36,092 nt of DNA from Sulfuritalea sp. (lineage in GTDB: Bacteria > Pseudomonadota > Gammaproteobacteria > Burkholderiales > Rhodocyclaceae), in the NCBI GenBank assembly GCA_030696505.1, contig JAUYSD010000198.1, positions 1-36,092 on the forward strand. The letters are read 5' to 3'. Of this stretch, positions 9,089-17,761 are shown in pieces. Within the stretch, counting starts at the first letter, position 1. Each line of letters begins with the position of its first letter. The position numbers and the translations under genes were made by a program. Below the pieces are notes generated by a model. It did no database searches. It saw only the letters and a list, made by a program, of their open reading frames with translations, and was not told where the DNA came from.

Positions 9089-9904
9089 ATGCAATCAGAG
9101 GCGGGTCCAGGCATCGAGGCACATAACAGCTACGGCGCGCAGCGCTGGGTGGATGGCGCTGCCATGCCTTGCGCGGAAACCGTGGCGGAAGAGGTGCCCG
9201 TGGCGCTGGTCTATAACGGCATCTCGCATGCCGTGATGCTGGCCACGCCAACCGACCTGGAAGACTTTGCGCTGGGCTTCAGCCTCAGCGAATGCATCGT
9301 CGGACGTCCGGGCGAAATTCACGATCTGGAAATCTTCGAGCGATCCAACGGCATCGAAGTGCACATGCAGCTGTCCGCCGAGCGCGCCCATGTGCTCAAG
9401 CAACATCGCCGGACCCTGGCCGGGCGCACCGGCTGCGGCCTGTGCGGCACCGAAAGTCTCGACCAGTTGGCGAAGCGCGCCGCTACGGTTCGCTCCTCGG
9501 CCGTGCTGGGCGCCGGCGCCTTGCCGCGCGCCTTGTCGCGCCTGCAGGAGATGCAGCACCTGTTTCAGCTGACGGGTGCGGTGCATGCCGCCGCCTGGTG
9601 CGACTTCAACGGCGGCGTAGCCCTGGTGCGCGAGGACGTCGGCCGCCACAACGCGCTGGACAAGCTGATCGGCGCCCTGGCGGCGCAGCGCAGGGGCTTC
9701 GATGGCGGCTTCGTACTCATGACCAGTCGCGCCAGTTACGAAATTGTGCAGAAGGCGGCCGCCGTAGGCATTGCCGTGGTCGCGGCGGTTTCAGCCCCTA
9801 CGGGTATGGCGGTCAGGGTGGCGATCGACTCGGGGGTGACGCTGGTCGGCTTTGTCCGCGGCGAACGCCACTGCGTCTATTCGCATCCGGAACGCGTTCA
9901 TTAA
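9089..9904 (+). CDS. fdhD: FdhD-family sulfurtransferase, probable PadB maturation factor
   Basis: This 271-residue protein (from the ATG at 9089) belongs to the FdhD family, which passes sulfur from a cysteine desulfurase to the bis-MGD molybdenum cofactor of formate dehydrogenases. Visible landmarks are the EEVPVALVYNG start, TPTDLEDFALGF, the two-Cys loop GRTGCGLCGTESL (C116 and C119 transfer cysteines), EDVGRHNALDKLIG and TSRASYEIVQKAAAVGI. The longer TTG start at 9011 falls on the candidate -35 and is unlikely. No formate dehydrogenase is present; padB begins 13 nt later. The simplest reading is a dedicated sulfuration factor for the PadB molybdoenzyme. That specialisation is inference. 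Confidence 0.87.
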   Translation: MQSEAGPGIEAHNSYGAQRWVDGAAMPCAETVAEEVPVALVYNGISHAVMLATPTDLEDFALGFSLSECIVGRPGEIHDLEIFERSNGIEVHMQLSAERAHVLKQHRRTLAGRTGCGLCGTESLDQLAKRAATVRSSAVLGAGALPRALSRLQEMQHLFQLTGAVHAAAWCDFNGGVALVREDVGRHNALDKLIGALAAQRRGFDGGFVLMTSRASYEIVQKAAAVGIAVVAAVSAPTGMAVRVAIDSGVTLVGFVRGERHCVYSHPERVH

Positions 9905-9917
9905 GTCGAGGAAACAG

Positions 9918-12686
9918 GTGAGCAAAATGAGCATGGAAGCAGCCCAGCCGAAATCCGTGAAACACGTTCCGACCTTATGCTACAACTGCGTCTCAGGTCC
10001 GGATTTCATGTGCGTCAAGGTGGTCGATGGCGTCGCCACCGAAATCGAGCCGAATTTCGCCGCCGCGGATATCCATCCGGCCAAGGGCAAGGTCTGCGTC
10101 AAGGCCTATGGCCTGGTGCAGAAGACCTATAACCCGAACCGCATCCTGACGCCGATGAAGCGGACCAACCCGAAGAAGGGCCGCAACGAGGACCCCGGCT
10201 TCGTGCCGATCTCCTGGGACGAGGCGCTCGATCTGGTCGCGGGAAAACTCAACGCCGTGCGCGCCAAGGGTCTGGTCGACGCGGCCGGGCTGCCGCGGGT
10301 CGCCGTCAGCCTCGGCCACGGCGGCACGCCGTCGAATTACATGGGCACCTTCCCGGCCTTTCTGGCCGCCTGGGGCGAGGTCGATTTCAGCTTCGGCTCG
10401 GGCCAGGGCGTCAAGTGCGTGCATTCCGAGCACCTCTACGGCGAGTTCTGGCATCGCGGCTTCACCGTCGCTTCCGACACGCCGAACGCCCGCTACGTGA
10501 TCGCCGTCGGCGCCAACGTCGATGTCACGGGCGGCCCCTGCGCCGTGATCCGCCACGCCGACGCCCGGGTGCGCGGCTACAAGCGCGTCCAGGTGGAGCC
10601 GAGCCTGACAGCTACCGGCGCCTGCTCCGCCGAATGGGTGCCGATCCGGCCCAAGACCGATCCGGCCTTTCTGTTCGCGCTGATCCACGTCCTGGTGCGC
10701 GAGAACGGCCTGGCCAAGCTCGACATTCCCTTCCTGCGCGACCGCACCGCCTCGCCCTATCTGGTGGCGCCGGACGGCCTTTACCTGCGCGATCCGCAAA
10801 GCGGTAAGCCGTTGGTCTGGGACGAAGTGTCCGCTACCGCCGTGCCGCACGACGCAGTCGGCGCGCGCCCCGCGGTGGCCGGCAGCTATCGACTGGCTCA
10901 CGCCGTGGTGGTCGATGCCGACAAGGAGCGCCGCGAATATTCCGACGTCGAAGGCAAGACCGCCTACGAAATGCTGTCGCAGCACATCGACAAGTACACG
11001 CCGGAGTGGGCCGAGACCATCTGCGACGTGAAGGCCGAAACCATACGTCGCATCGCCAACGAATACCTCGAAGCCGCGAGTATCGGCGAAACCATCGTGA
11101 TCGACGGCCAGACCTTGCCGCTGCGGCCGGTCGCCGTGACGCTGGGCAAGTCGGTGAACAACGGCTGGGGCGCTTTCGAGTGCTGCTGGGCGCGCACCGT
11201 ACTGGCGGCCCTGGTCGGCGCGCTGGAGAATCCCGGCGGGCTGGTCGGCACCACGGTGCGACTCAACAAGTCGCGCGACAACCGCCATCTTTCCGTGAAG
11301 CCCGGCGAAGACGGTTTCATGGTGCAGTACTTCAATCCGACCACCAAGGAGGAATGGCAGTCGGCGCCGTCGACGCGCAATCTGCACCAGACCCTGGTGC
11401 CCATCGTCGGCCACAACGGCGCCTGGAGCCAGGCGCTCGGCCCGACGCAACTGGCCTGGATGTTCCAGGGCGAGCGCCCCGACGACTGGTCGATGCCGAT
11501 GCCGACGCTGCCCGACGTGTGGCTGGTGTATCGCTCGAATCCCTCGATCTCCTTCTGGGACACGAAGCATCTGGCGGAGGTCGCGGCAAAGTTTCCGTTC
11601 ATGGCCTGCGTCGCCTACACGGTGGACGAGACCAACTATATGGCCGACGTGCTGCTGCCGGAGGCGACCGATCTCGAATCGACGCAGATGATCCGCATGG
11701 GCGGCACCAAGTACATGGAGCAGTTCTGGGATTACAAGGGCGTGGTGCTGCGGCAGAAGGCCGTCGAGCCGCAGGGCGAGGCGCGCGACTTCACCTGGAT
11801 CACCACCGAACTGGCCAAGCGTACCGGTTTGCTCGAACCGTATTTCGGCGCGATCAACAAGGGCGTCTCGGGTGTTTCGCCGCTCAAGGGCAAGGGCTAC
11901 GACTTCAGCCTCGATCCGGCCAGCGAACCGGGCTCCGAGCAGATATGGGATGCGGTCTGCCGCGCCGCCACGGTCACGCTTTCGGAAGGCCGCGAGGAGC
12001 ACGACCTGGAATGGTTCCGCGAGCATGGCTTCTATGCCGTGCCGATGTCGCGCCTGGAGTGGTATCTGACGCCGACCATGGAAAAGCTCGGTCTGCGCTA
12101 TGAACTGCCCTACCAGGAGCGCCTGCTGCGCACCGGCCGCGAACTCGGCCGTCGCCTGCACGAGCAGAAGATGAACTGGTGGGACGAGCAGCTTTCCGAA
12201 TACACGGCGCTGCCGGAATGGCACGACGTGCCGGGGCGCTGGATCCGCAACCTGGAAAAATCGGGCGCCAGGATCGAGGACTTCCCGTTCTGGCTGCTGA
12301 CCACCAAGAGCATGCAGTACCACGCCGGTGGCAATGCCGCGATCGAGGTGATGCACGAAGTGGCGCAGAACCTGCGCGGCCACGCCGGGGTGATCATGAA
12401 CGCGAAGACCGCGGCGGGCCTCGGCATTGCCGAGGGCGATCGCGTCGAGGTGCGCAGCCACATCGGCGCCACCTACGGCAAGGCCTCGCTGATGCAGGGC
12501 ATCCGCCCGGATACCCTGGTGATCATCGGCCAGTTCGACCACTGGGCGACGCCCTTCGCCAAGACCATCGGGGCGCCGAGTCTCAATACCATCGCGCCGA
12601 TGTCGATCGATCTCACGGATGCAACGGGTTCCGGTGCCGACATCGTGCGGGTCGGTGTGCGCAAGGTGGAAGGAGTGGCAGCATGA
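9918..12686 (+). CDS. padB: Phenylacetyl-CoA:acceptor oxidoreductase, molybdopterin catalytic subunit PadB
   Basis: This protein of about 922 residues belongs to the DMSO-reductase (bis-MGD) superfamily. The N-terminus has a [4Fe-4S] motif, CYNCVSGPDFMC with a fourth Cys in GKGKVCVKAYG style context (KGKVCVKAYG). A central PVTLGKSVNNGWG-type MGD region and a C-terminal molydopterin-dinucleotide domain (AKTAAGLGIAEGDRVEV) follow. In Azoarcus/Thauera the PadBCD complex oxidises phenylacetyl-CoA by four electrons to phenylglyoxylate at the membrane with quinone as acceptor. The identification rests on the family plus the following padC, padD, padEFGHI and padJ. No Tat signal is seen, so the enzyme should face the cytoplasm. 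The GTG at 9918 is well spaced from GAGGA; the ATG at 9927 is the alternative. The stop overlaps padC. Confidence 0.88.
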   Translation: MSKMSMEAAQPKSVKHVPTLCYNCVSGPDFMCVKVVDGVATEIEPNFAAADIHPAKGKVCVKAYGLVQKTYNPNRILTPMKRTNPKKGRNEDPGFVPISWDEALDLVAGKLNAVRAKGLVDAAGLPRVAVSLGHGGTPSNYMGTFPAFLAAWGEVDFSFGSGQGVKCVHSEHLYGEFWHRGFTVASDTPNARYVIAVGANVDVTGGPCAVIRHADARVRGYKRVQVEPSLTATGACSAEWVPIRPKTDPAFLFALIHVLVRENGLAKLDIPFLRDRTASPYLVAPDGLYLRDPQSGKPLVWDEVSATAVPHDAVGARPAVAGSYRLAHAVVVDADKERREYSDVEGKTAYEMLSQHIDKYTPEWAETICDVKAETIRRIANEYLEAASIGETIVIDGQTLPLRPVAVTLGKSVNNGWGAFECCWARTVLAALVGALENPGGLVGTTVRLNKSRDNRHLSVKPGEDGFMVQYFNPTTKEEWQSAPSTRNLHQTLVPIVGHNGAWSQALGPTQLAWMFQGERPDDWSMPMPTLPDVWLVYRSNPSISFWDTKHLAEVAAKFPFMACVAYTVDETNYMADVLLPEATDLESTQMIRMGGTKYMEQFWDYKGVVLRQKAVEPQGEARDFTWITTELAKRTGLLEPYFGAINKGVSGVSPLKGKGYDFSLDPASEPGSEQIWDAVCRAATVTLSEGREEHDLEWFREHGFYAVPMSRLEWYLTPTMEKLGLRYELPYQERLLRTGRELGRRLHEQKMNWWDEQLSEYTALPEWHDVPGRWIRNLEKSGARIEDFPFWLLTTKSMQYHAGGNAAIEVMHEVAQNLRGHAGVIMNAKTAAGLGIAEGDRVEVRSHIGATYGKASLMQGIRPDTLVIIGQFDHWATPFAKTIGAPSLNTIAPMSIDLTDATGSGADIVRVGVRKVEGVAA

Positions 12687-13330
12687 CGCGCTATGTGATG
12701 AGCATCGACCTGCGCCGCTGCGTCGGCTGCCAGACCTGCACCGCGGCCTGCAAGGGCGCCAACGCGACGCCGCCCGGCATCCAGTGGCGGCGCGTGCTCG
12801 ATATCGAGAGCGGGGAGTTCCCCGACGTGCGCCGCACTTTCCTGCCGGTGGCCTGCATGCATTGCGCCAACCCGCCCTGCGAGGCGGTGTGCCCGACCCG
12901 GGCCACCACCAAGCGCGCCGACGGCCTGGTGGCGATCGACTACGATCTCTGCATCGGCTGCGCCAACTGCGTCATGGCCTGTCCCTACGATGCCCGTTCC
13001 ATCGTCCATGAATCGCATTTCGCCTACGGCGACATGCCGATGGCTTCCGAGGCCAAGCGCTTCGATCCGGATCGGATCGGCGTCTCGATGAAATGCACGT
13101 TCTGCGTGGATCGTATCGATCTGGCCGCGATCACCGGACAGATTCCGGGCGTTGATCCCGAGGTGACGCCGGCCTGCGTGAATTCCTGCATTTCGGGCGC
13201 GATGCAGTTCGGCGACATCGAGGACCCGCAAAGCAGCGTCAGCCGCCTGCTGCAAGAGACGCAGCACTACCGCATGCACGAGGAACTGGGCACCGAGCCG
13301 GGCGTGTACTACATCTGGGATCAGTCATGA
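12683..13330 (+). CDS. padC: Phenylacetyl-CoA:acceptor oxidoreductase, iron-sulfur subunit PadC
   Basis: This 215-residue protein is a DmsB/NrfC-type electron-transfer subunit with 16 Cys arranged for four [4Fe-4S] clusters: CVGCQTCTAACKG near residue 14, CMHCANPPCEAVCP near 57, CIGCANCVMACPY near 90, and a last set in MKCTFCVDR with PACVNSC. It should carry electrons from PadB to the membrane subunit PadD. The true ATG is at 12683, overlapping the padB stop (ATGA); the ORF track start at 12179 lies inside padB. Its own stop overlaps the padD ATG, so padBCD is tightly coupled. Confidence 0.9.
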   Translation: MTRYVMSIDLRRCVGCQTCTAACKGANATPPGIQWRRVLDIESGEFPDVRRTFLPVACMHCANPPCEAVCPTRATTKRADGLVAIDYDLCIGCANCVMACPYDARSIVHESHFAYGDMPMASEAKRFDPDRIGVSMKCTFCVDRIDLAAITGQIPGVDPEVTPACVNSCISGAMQFGDIEDPQSSVSRLLQETQHYRMHEELGTEPGVYYIWDQS

Positions 13331-14262
13331 AAAATCCTATCCTTCGCGCCGCCAATCTGGCGTCCCCCAAACAGCAGCGCAACTGGGACTGGCGTGCGGC
13401 GAGCAATTTCATCGCCGGCGGTGCCGGCGGCGGCCTGTTGCTGCTAACTTCGCTAGCTACCTCGCTCGCTGCCGGCTTCGCGCCGGAGGTCACCCGCAGC
13501 GCAATCCTGTTGGGCCTGATGCTGATCGGCGGCGGCCTGACCTGCGTCTGGTTCGAGATCGGGCGGCCGTGGCGTGCATTGAACGTCTATCGGCATTTCT
13601 CCACCTCGTGGATGACGCGCGAGGCGGTGGTGGCGCTGGTGCTGTTCAGCTTCGGCGCCCTGGCGCTGCTGACGCTGCACCCGGTGTTCGTCGTGGCGGC
13701 CGGTATTCTTGGGCTGGGCTTTCTCTATAGCCAGGCGCGGATTCTGGCGGCCAACAAGGGCATACCGGCGTGGCGGCATCCGCGCAGCATTGCGCTGATG
13801 GTGGCCACCGGTCTGGCCGAGGGCGGCGGCTTCCTGGCCTGCGTGGTTTCGATTTCCTCCGCCGCGCTCGCCGCGCCGGCCTTGCTTGCGCTGATTGCGC
13901 TGATCGCCATCCGCGTCTGGTTCTGGAAGGCCTATCTGGGCGGACTGGTGGCCGACGGCGCACCCGACGGCGCGTTGCGGGTGCTGAGCGGGCTCGATGC
14001 GCGGTTTGTGGTGCTGGGCCACGTGCTGCCGGCACTTGCCGTTGCCGCGGCACTGGCCGGAATGCCGGGGCGGGCCGGGTTGGCCTTTGCAGCCGGGATC
14101 ATGGTGGTTGCCAGCGGCTGGTTCCTCAAGTATACCTTGGTCAGGCGTGCGGCTTTTACCCAGGGGCTGGCGCTGTCGCGCCTGCCGGTGCGCGGACGCG
14201 GGCCGGCCGGTGCGGCCACCAAGCCCGGCTGGAAGGTCACTCCGGGTACCAAAACGGGATAA
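13327..14262 (+). CDS. padD: Phenylacetyl-CoA:acceptor oxidoreductase, membrane anchor PadD
   Basis: This 311-residue, very hydrophobic protein with about eight transmembrane segments resembles the DmsC/NrfD membrane anchors that pass electrons to quinone. It starts with a short cytoplasmic region (ASPKQQRNWDWRAASNFI) followed by glycine-rich helices. RPWRALNVYRHFSTSWMTREA between helices 2 and 3 resembles the DmsC signature. The C-terminal 35 residues are basic and proline/glycine-rich. The position directly after padC (ATGA overlap) supports the role; quinone as acceptor is known for the studied enzymes and inferred here. Confidence 0.85.
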   Translation: MKNPILRAANLASPKQQRNWDWRAASNFIAGGAGGGLLLLTSLATSLAAGFAPEVTRSAILLGLMLIGGGLTCVWFEIGRPWRALNVYRHFSTSWMTREAVVALVLFSFGALALLTLHPVFVVAAGILGLGFLYSQARILAANKGIPAWRHPRSIALMVATGLAEGGGFLACVVSISSAALAAPALLALIALIAIRVWFWKAYLGGLVADGAPDGALRVLSGLDARFVVLGHVLPALAVAAALAGMPGRAGLAFAAGIMVVASGWFLKYTLVRRAAFTQGLALSRLPVRGRGPAGAATKPGWKVTPGTKTG

Positions 14263-14325
14263 TCGGTTTCAGGGAAGCAGACAAGAGGCGGGACCAAGCA
14301 GTCACGCCGAATTGGAGGAGACAGG

Positions 14326-14898
14326 ATGTACGAAGTACGCTTTCATGGCCGCGGCGGTCAGGGTGCCGTCACGGCGGCCTCGATGCTCGCGGCGGCATTG
14401 CTGGAGGAGGGGAAGTACGCGGTCTCGATCCCATCCTTCGGTTTCGAGCGGCGCGGCGCACCGGTGGTTTCCTTCCTGCGCTGCAGTGATCGCGAGATCC
14501 GTCAACTGACCAATATCTATACGCCCGATTGCCTGATCTGCGTCGATCCGACGCTGGCGAAGTCGGTCGATATTTTCAGCGGCCTCAAGCCCGGCGGCAC
14601 GCTGGTGCAGGCCACGCACAAGCCGCTGGCGGAGGTGGTCCTGGCCGACACGGTGGGTGTGGTCGGTCTGTGCGACGCGATCGGGATTGCGCTCGAAGTG
14701 TTCAAGCGCCCCATTACCAATACGCTGATGCTCGGCGCCTTCGCCAAGACGACCGGCATCGTTTCGCTGGCCGCCTTGCAGCGCTCGCTGGAAGATTCCG
14801 ACTTCCGCGATGCCGGCCTCAAGCAGAACATGGTCGCGGTGGAACGCGGCTATAACGAGACGACCGTGTACAGCATAGAGCGGAGGGTTGCAGCATGA
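14326..14898 (+). CDS. padE: Phenylglyoxylate oxidoreductase gamma subunit PadE
   Basis: This 190-residue protein is the gamma subunit of the 2-oxoacid:ferredoxin oxidoreductase superfamily. It starts with EVRFHGRGGQGAVTAASMLA, the gamma-subunit glycine motif, then PSFGFERRGAPVVSFLRCSD and ITNTLMLGAFAKTTG. With PadF, G, H and I it forms the enzyme that decarboxylates phenylglyoxylate to benzoyl-CoA and CO2. Known Azoarcus enzymes reduce NAD+ through the flavin subunit. GGAGGAGA precedes the ATG. It starts 63 nt after padD and overlaps padF by four bases. Confidence 0.88.
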   Translation: MYEVRFHGRGGQGAVTAASMLAAALLEEGKYAVSIPSFGFERRGAPVVSFLRCSDREIRQLTNIYTPDCLICVDPTLAKSVDIFSGLKPGGTLVQATHKPLAEVVLADTVGVVGLCDAIGIALEVFKRPITNTLMLGAFAKTTGIVSLAALQRSLEDSDFRDAGLKQNMVAVERGYNETTVYSIERRVAA

Positions 14899-15194
14899 GC
14901 CGGCATGACAGCTATCCGCTGTTCGACATGAAACAGGCCAACGTGCCGGACGACCTGTGCCCGGTGGCCACCGAGGTCAGCCCGATGCTGCCCGGCGACT
15001 GGCGCAGCATGCGTCCGGTGGTGAATCGCGACAAGTGCGTCAAGTGCGCCGTGTGCTGGCTGTATTGCCCGGTGCAATGCGTCGAGGAAAAGGCGGCCTG
15101 GTTCGACTTCAACCTGAAAACCTGCAAGGGTTGCGGCATCTGCGCCAATGAATGTCCGCAGCGCGCGATCACCATGATCCCGGAGGCCACATGA
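14895..15194 (+). CDS. padF: Phenylglyoxylate oxidoreductase ferredoxin-like subunit PadF
   Basis: This 99-residue delta-type subunit carries two [4Fe-4S] motifs, CVKCAVCWLYCPVQC and CKGCGICANECPQRAI, after a 45-residue lead with MLPGDWRSMRPV, as in 2-oxoacid oxidoreductase delta subunits. It relays electrons from the thiamine site. The ATG overlaps the padE stop. Its own stop sits in an ATGA that opens a mini-ORF containing repeat copy 3, so unlike the other pad genes it is not directly joined to the next one. Confidence 0.88.
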   Translation: MSRHDSYPLFDMKQANVPDDLCPVATEVSPMLPGDWRSMRPVVNRDKCVKCAVCWLYCPVQCVEEKAAWFDFNLKTCKGCGICANECPQRAITMIPEAT

Positions 15195-15247
15195 GCCTGA
15201 ATCGCCGTCCCGCCAGCGCCAACTCTTACGCTTCGGAGGCCGCATGA
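15181..15247 (+). repeat. 14-bp direct repeats flanking a 53-bp padF-padG spacer
   Basis: CGGAGGCC(A/G)CATGA occurs at 15181-15194, covering the padF end, and at 15234-15247, covering the padG start. The two copies are offset by 53 bp and differ at one base. The segment between them holds repeat copy 3 and an 18-codon open frame (15191-15247) that starts in the padF stop overlap and ends in the padG start overlap. It looks like an insertion or tandem duplication that kept the ribosome site and translational coupling. Confidence 0.6.
15203..15227 (+). repeat. Interspersed 25-bp repeat, copy 3
   Basis: The 16-base core GCCAGCGCCAACTCTT is perfect; two mismatches fall in the upstream part. It lies nine bases after the padF stop, inside the 53-bp spacer between padF and padG. 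Confidence 0.75.
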
Positions 15248-16491
15248 CTACCGCCATCCTCGAAACACCGAGCCAGACCAAGCCGGCCAAGCAGAAGGTC
15301 ATGCTGGTCGAAGGCAACGAAGCCGCAGCGCTGGGCGTCGCGCTGGCGCGCCCGGACATGGTCGCCGTGTATCCGATCACGCCGCAGTCGTCCTTGGTCG
15401 AGCACGTCGCCAAACTGATCGCCGACGGCAAGATGGATGCCGACATTGTCGATGCCGAAGGCGAGCATTCGGTGCTGTCGGTGCTGCAGGGCGGCGCACT
15501 GGCCGGCGCGCGGACTTATACCGCGACCTGTGGTCCCGGCCTGGCTTTCATGTTCGAACCGTATTTCCGCACCTCCGGCATGCGCCTGCCGATCGTGATG
15601 TCCATCGTCACGCGCGACGGCATCACGCCGCAGTCGGTCTGGGGCGGGCATCAGGATGCGATGACGGTGCGCGAGGTGGGCTGGGTGCAGGTGTATTGCG
15701 AGACCGTGCAGGAAGTGCTCGACACCACGATCATGGCCTTCAAGATTGCCGAACATCACGATGTCATGCTGCCGGTGAATGTCTGCCTCGACGGCAACTA
15801 TCTTTCCTACGGCACCTCGCGCGTCGAGTTGCCGGACCAGGCTGAGGTCGACGCCTTCATGGGCGTCAAGGACGTGAACTGGCACGTCGCGCTGGATCCG
15901 CTGCGGCCGATGGCGGTCGATCCGCTGACCGGCGGTTCGGGCGGCAAGGGGCCTTCGACTTTCGTTCGCTATCGCAAGGGCCAGTGCAAGGGCATGCAGA
16001 ACTCGCTGCGCGTGATCGAGGAAGTGCACGCCGAGTGGGCGCAGCGCTTCGGCCGTTCCTTCGCACCGCTGGTCGAGGAGTACCGGCTCGAAGGTGCCGA
16101 CTACGCGATCATGACCCTGGGCAGCATGACCGGCGCCGCCAAGGATGCGATCGACGAGGCGCGCGACGCCGGCAAGAAGGTTGGTCTGATCAAGATCAAG
16201 ACTTTCAGCCCCTTCCCGGTGGACGCGCTGATGAAGTCGCTGGACAAGGTGCAGGCCGTCGGCGTGGTCGATCGTTCGGTCGGCTTCCGCTGGAACTGCG
16301 GTCCGATGTACCAGGAGACCATGGGCGTGCTGTATCGCCTCGGGCGCCATATTCCGTCGATGAGTTTCATCGGCGGCCTGGCAGGTGCCGACATCACGGT
16401 CGGCCATTTCCATCGCGTCATCGAGGCGACGGAAAAGCTGCTGAGCGCTCCCGCACCGATCGAACCCGTTTGGCTCAACGAGAAAGACTGA
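15244..16491 (+). CDS. padG: Phenylglyoxylate oxidoreductase alpha subunit PadG
   Basis: This 415-residue alpha subunit of the 2-oxoacid oxidoreductase superfamily has the pyrimidine-binding motif YPITPQSSLVEHVAKL, then DAEGEHSVLSVLQGGALAGARTYTATCGPGL and the GITPQSVWGGHQDAM segment. The C-terminal transketolase-like domain has MTLGSMTGAAKDAIDEARDAGKKVGLIKIKTFSPFP. It forms the active site with PadI and binds thiamine diphosphate and substrate. GGAG precedes the ATG, which overlaps the end of the 18-codon frame after padF. padH starts 8 nt later. Confidence 0.9.
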   Translation: MTTAILETPSQTKPAKQKVMLVEGNEAAALGVALARPDMVAVYPITPQSSLVEHVAKLIADGKMDADIVDAEGEHSVLSVLQGGALAGARTYTATCGPGLAFMFEPYFRTSGMRLPIVMSIVTRDGITPQSVWGGHQDAMTVREVGWVQVYCETVQEVLDTTIMAFKIAEHHDVMLPVNVCLDGNYLSYGTSRVELPDQAEVDAFMGVKDVNWHVALDPLRPMAVDPLTGGSGGKGPSTFVRYRKGQCKGMQNSLRVIEEVHAEWAQRFGRSFAPLVEEYRLEGADYAIMTLGSMTGAAKDAIDEARDAGKKVGLIKIKTFSPFPVDALMKSLDKVQAVGVVDRSVGFRWNCGPMYQETMGVLYRLGRHIPSMSFIGGLAGADITVGHFHRVIEATEKLLSAPAPIEPVWLNEKD

Positions 16492-16499
16492 GGGACCAA

Positions 16500-17759
16500 G
16501 TGACGGAACATACCAAATACCTCGTGGTCGGCAGCAGCCACGCCGCACTCGAAGCCGTGACGGCAATCCGCATGCACGATGCGGAAGGCAGCCTGACGCT
16601 GCTGACGCGCGACCCGCATCTGCCGTATTCGCCGACCGTCCTGCCCTATGTCGTCTCGGGCCGTTTCGCGCCCGATGGCATTTTCCTGCGCGACGAAAAA
16701 TTCTTCGCCAGGCTTGGCGTACAACTCAAGCGCGGCACGGCGCTGAAGGCGCTGCATGCCGAGCGCAATGCGGCCGAACTCGCTGACGGCAGCGAAATCG
16801 CCTACGAGAAGATCCTGCTCGCCACCGGCGCCTCGCCGGCCATCCCGCCGATTCCCGGCCTCGACCAGGTTTCCTATCACGTGCTGCGCACCCTGGACGA
16901 TGCGACGAAACTCAATGCCGCGATCAAGAACTCGAAGCAGGCCGTGGTGCTCGGCGCGGGTCTTGTGGGCATGCATGCCGCCGAGAACCTGGTCAAGGCC
17001 GGCGCCAAGGTGACCATCGTCGAAATGGCCAAGCAATTGACCGACGGTTACTTCGATGCGATCGCAGCCGGGCTGATCGAAAAGGCCTTCACCGACAACG
17101 GTGCGACCATCCTCACCGGCAGCCGCGTGGTCAAGCTCGCGCCGTCTGCCGTCGGTGCGATGCTGACGCTGGAAAACGGCACGACGCTGGAAGCCGACCT
17201 GCTGCTGGTCGCCACCGGCGTGCGGCCGAACATGGACTACCTCGCCGGCAGCGCCGTCGAGCATGACCGCGGCATCCTGGTCAGCGACAGCATGCAGACC
17301 AGCGTGCCCAACGTCTGGTCCGCCGGCGACTGCGCCCAGGCCAAGGGTTTCTTTACCGACGACAAAGTGATGAACGCGATCCTGCCCGACGCCACCGAAC
17401 AGGGTCGCATCGCCGGCATGGCGATGGCCGGCGATCCGGGCCTCAAGCAGTATCCGGGCGGCGTGCCGCTCAACACCTATCACTTCTTCGGCCGTCACGC
17501 GATTTCGGTCGGCTCGAGCCGTGTGCCCGAAGGCGGTGAGATGGTGACCCGTTTCGATGAAGCCAGCGGCCGTTACCTGAAGGCGATCTTCAGTGCCGAC
17601 AACCGGCTGACCGGAATTTACGGCGTCAATGAGTTCTTCGATGGCGGCGTGATGTGCCAGCTGATCCTGCGGCGGATCGACCTGTCGCCGGTGAAGCAAC
17701 GCTTCCTCGCCGAACCGATGAAAGTCGGCCGCGAAATCATGTCGAAGACGTGGAGATAA
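16500..17759 (+). CDS. padH: Phenylglyoxylate oxidoreductase NAD-linked flavoprotein subunit PadH
   Basis: This protein of about 419 residues belongs to the pyridine nucleotide-disulfide oxidoreductase family. The N-terminal FAD fold is YLVVGSSHAALEAVTAIR, the NAD fold is AVVLGAGLVGMHAAENL followed by KVTIVE, and the second FAD contact is NVWSAGDCAQAKGFF. No CxxxxC disulfide motif is present. In the Azoarcus enzyme this extra subunit passes electrons from the Fe-S chain to NAD+, so the complex can work without free ferredoxin. The GTG at 16500, six bases after GAGGG, is chosen; the ORF track start lies inside padG. padI follows after 2 nt. Confidence 0.87.
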   Translation: MTEHTKYLVVGSSHAALEAVTAIRMHDAEGSLTLLTRDPHLPYSPTVLPYVVSGRFAPDGIFLRDEKFFARLGVQLKRGTALKALHAERNAAELADGSEIAYEKILLATGASPAIPPIPGLDQVSYHVLRTLDDATKLNAAIKNSKQAVVLGAGLVGMHAAENLVKAGAKVTIVEMAKQLTDGYFDAIAAGLIEKAFTDNGATILTGSRVVKLAPSAVGAMLTLENGTTLEADLLLVATGVRPNMDYLAGSAVEHDRGILVSDSMQTSVPNVWSAGDCAQAKGFFTDDKVMNAILPDATEQGRIAGMAMAGDPGLKQYPGGVPLNTYHFFGRHAISVGSSRVPEGGEMVTRFDEASGRYLKAIFSADNRLTGIYGVNEFFDGGVMCQLILRRIDLSPVKQRFLAEPMKVGREIMSKTWR

Positions 17760-17761
17760 GC

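Noticed and set aside
10506-10524. GGCGCCAAC stretch in padB as another repeat copy
   Set aside because: Only the short GCGCCAAC part matches; flanks diverge and it encodes a normal AVGANVDV strand.
9993-12542. 849-residue minus-strand ORF opposite padB
   Set aside because: It is an antisense shadow of a high-GC gene: Arg/His/Gly-rich composition, no recognisable motif, while the plus strand encodes a clear molybdoenzyme.
9918-13330. Formate dehydrogenase as identity of the molybdoenzyme
   Set aside because: FdhD next door suggested it, but no selenocysteine-type or FdhA features are seen and the genes lead directly into padEFGHI and padJ with a DmsC-like anchor.
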